Shown: positions 61,331 through 64,000 of the stretch, in pieces
Layout: every line of letters begins with the position of its first letter
Position numbering within the stretch: the stretch's first letter is position 1
DNA from: Centropus unirufus
Lineage: Eukaryota > Chordata > Aves > Cuculiformes > Centropidae
DNA length: 64,000 bases
Assembly (NCBI GenBank): GCA_013397695.1
Contig: VYZI01000323.1
Location: 117,273-181,272 of the forward strand
Direction of reading: 5' to 3'
Program-made: the position numbers and the translations under genes
Notes under the pieces: generated by a model
What the model was told of the DNA's origin: nothing
Database searches by the model: none
Seen by the model: only the letters and a program-made list of their open reading frames with translations

Positions 61331-64000
61331 CATTTTAATGATTTTAAAAGTTCCCACAAGCAGTCTATCTGTTTATCTCCTGTTGCTAAATCTGCAGGGA
61401 GATGCAGTTTTCCTGCAAAGCAAAAGTCAACCTGGCCGATCCTGTTCAAGACAAAGCAGAACCTTCCAGGCCAAGCAGAGTCCTTGGCTGGTGCAGGTGC
61501 TATTCTCATTTCCATTCCCTAACTGCAGAGTTACATTTTTACATGAAGTTCAAAGCTTAACTCTGAATTTCTCATGTAATCCGCAGCACTATTAATTCAA
61601 AGTTGTGAAAACCAATGTGTGATAATAAGGGGAAAAAATGTACTTGTACAGATTGTAATACAGAGGAAACACCAACAGCTGCAACACATTTTGCCAAACT
61701 GTACATGCTAGTGTTTGAATAAATTACCCTGTAATTGGGCAAAAAGGCTGGATATTAACAGGGGATATTATATAATGAATATAACAGTACAAAAACAGTT
61801 TAAAAAGAAAATTGACGAATAATATTCCTATACCGAGAATTATCAGAACTTAACGGGATTTTCATGATTTCCAGTCTTGTCTTTTTTTTGAGCCAACTTT
61901 TTTTTAATGGAAGGAAGAATACATACAGTGCAAAAGCTGTAAAAAGAAATATTTTTGTCTTATATATTAGAGCCATAGAGGGTCAGCATCTGCTGATGGA
62001 CTGTTTAGATCAATTCAGACTTATTAGAGCCTTGCCTTACTTCAAAGTAAAACAACAAAAATAATAAAACAAATTGAGTTCAATATAATTAAAAATTCTT
62101 TCCTATTATAGCAGATTTTCCTTTTCCTGGAAGACCACAGTTCACAGCTTGCAACTGGAGAAAAAAATCGTAACTGCAACCAATTAATACTGCCATAAGC
62201 ATATGTCTGCTCACCAAGGAAATCTGCTGCACTGGGCATCTAGAAAACCCAAGGCCAGCACTCCCGAAATAAAGCATGATTACAGGTTGCAACTGTGGCT
62301 GCTAAGAGACGAACACTACCAAAATAAATATAAGAAGAAATAAAAGCAGAAGTGGATGCAACATTTACTTTCGGGTACCAATTTCTGTCCAGTGAGAAAA
62401 TCCAGAGCACTTTGAAGATTACAGTAGCTGTCATAGGGTCTTTAAGAGTTCCAGGAAAAGCGCTGCCAGTAAGAACATTGGAAAAAAATACATCCCAGAC
62501 TAATTCACTACCTGACTAGAACGACACTGCCTGTTTCAAATGAAATGGAGACCTCCAGTTCAGAATTACTTGATCCTTGCACTCCATGGGTAAATCATCA
62601 GTTGGCTCTGGGTCAGCGATTATAGACTACATGGAAGGGGATATTCCAAAACAGGAAGAGGTACAGGACTCTTAGCAAAACCAGCAATGGTCACATCTGA
62701 AGGAAGTAACACACCAGGAATCCCTTAAAAGGTATTTTCTTCTCTCCCACAGAAGTCTGATAATATAGGTTAATAGCTGATAAAGTGCTCCTTCAATCTC
62801 TCTAGAGAAAATCACTCCATCCTGATTACCAATGGATATAGATTTGAGAAAAACTGAGTGTTAGGACTTATGGTAATAAATTTTATGGATAATTAAATCA
62901 GTAAAAAAAAATTCCCAAACAAATTTCTCGCACTATAGATCCTACCTAGTATGTAAAGTCTATCTCTCATATAACCATTCACTGTACAGGAACTTTTGCC
63001 TCTTGAGAACAAATACCATTTTTCTGGTTCTTGCTATGTCCGAATAAAGCCTTTCAGATATGCTCCATTTCAAACTCTCAATGGCTAACCAGTAACATCA
63101 AGGTTAAATTCATAACAATCTTGATACAGAAATGTGGCTTATTTAGAATGTAAACACATCAAGATCCATTATCTTAAGATATACAGTCAGTTTGCGTACT
63201 GCATTCTCTGGAATTATGGTTTAAAAGACACATTTTAGCAGATTATCTACAGCATACTTTATTCTCCATTATGGTACTCATGGGAATTTTACATTCCATT
63301 CGGTTTTCTATTTAATGTTCATGATTTAAGTATTCATGCTAATAATACTAATACTTTAGTGGTCTGCAGTAATGTGTGCTTGAAAGAGCAGAAAGAACTA
63401 TTTGCTTTCAATGTTTCAAATTCAGCTAAGTATTAACATTTCTATGTTACCTCATTATGAGGAACTTCAGGCAGTTTTCCCCCTAGGATTCAGGCAACTG
63501 AGTGGAATACAGTTAGAATATAAGATTTGTAGATCCAAAGGAAAACCCTCAAGACTTCATCTAATTAATTTGTTTGTAATCCATACCATTTCCTACTTTA
63601 AAATACTTCACTTTCAGAACTGTTGCCGTACTGTCTGAATGCAGTGTTATCAGTCTGCTGCCTTGACCTGATGGAGACATTCGAGTGATTTGTCCCTTTG
63701 CTTAAACCACTCTGTGGGGCACCTGTGGGGCACAAGTGCAATATAGGCTCGGACAGCAAGGCTCTGCTCTGCACCCACAAGAAGGTCGCAGGAGCAGAGC
63801 TCCTTGCCCCTCTGCTACAAGCAGCACAGCAAAGGATTTGCCCACCAAAATTGGTCTTACATTTTCAGAATGCTGAACCATCCACCCTCCATCCCTTTTT
63901 AGGAACCAGACCAACATGATACTTCTCTGTTTTTTCACAGTATTACAGTAATGTAAAAAAAGACACAAAGATATTCAGTTAAAATATTTTTATGTTTTAT
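61331..64000. other. Non-coding stretch, no gene recognised
   Basis: AT-rich sequence to the window end, GC-richer at about 63640-63900. That part contains a perfect 11-bp tandem duplication (ctgtggggcac at 63712-63722 and 63723-63733). Two overlapping frames on opposite strands (63698-63919 plus, 63702-63968 minus) cross this segment and have no recognised motif. A feature may continue past the window edge. Confidence 0.6.

Noticed and set aside
1..64000. tRNA, rRNA, snRNA, microRNA, CRISPR or telomeric arrays
   Set aside because: I looked for tRNA B-box-like words, U6 and Y RNA starts, well-known microRNA seeds, regular spacer arrays and TTAGGG runs and found nothing convincing. A covariance-model scan would be needed to exclude small RNAs fully.
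1..64000. A bacterial-type operon or mobile gene system
   Set aside because: Absence of long frames, ribosome-binding sites or gene clustering, and presence of CR1 LINEs, place this in vertebrate non-coding DNA.

Overview
This window reads as vertebrate, most likely bird, nuclear non-coding DNA. The evidence is direct. The sequence is AT-rich throughout (about 36-40% GC by eye, not computed). No open frame looks like a conserved protein. The only interspersed repeats I recognise are seven fragments of CR1 (Chicken Repeat 1) LINEs from several subfamilies. Together they cover about 2.5 kb, roughly 4% of the window. Sparse CR1 with few other repeats is typical of birds; turtles and crocodilians also carry CR1 but usually more densely. 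There is one 70-base assembly gap. No bacterial, phage, plasmid or organelle feature is visible.

Layout: 1-5.4 kb has no recognised gene and includes a CpG-retaining patch near 2.5-2.8 kb with a 33-bp in-frame repeat. A plus-strand CR1 3' end lies at about 5.46-6.0 kb. From 6 to 14.26 kb nothing is recognised apart from a CpG-retaining patch at 12.0-12.2 kb and a long open frame at 9.1-9.8 kb without an ATG start. At 14.26-15.22 kb two same-strand CR1 fragments are separated by a 13-bp direct repeat. The N gap (16.32-16.39 kb) is followed by an old minus-strand CR1. From 16.7 to 25.8 kb there is only small repeat structure. A short internal CR1 piece sits near 25.9 kb. The 30.7-31.5 kb segment is CpG-retaining and holds several perfect short stem-loops. 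It is the most unusual stretch and may be a decayed repeat or a structured RNA. CpG-rich or GC-richer patches follow at 32.6-32.8 and 38.2-39.3 kb. The best-preserved CR1 reading-frame relic, minus strand, is at 42.2-42.9 kb, and a CR1 tail is at 45.3 kb. The last 18.7 kb has no recognised gene; it holds simple repeats, one LTR-like signal cluster near 54.5 kb and an AT-rich, possibly conserved stretch near 56.6 kb.

No genes can be said to work together here. The window is best read as intergenic or deep intronic sequence; I cannot tell which, nor name the flanking gene. I found no convincing undescribed system. The findings are ranked leads for alignment, conservation and RNA data, and most are low interest.
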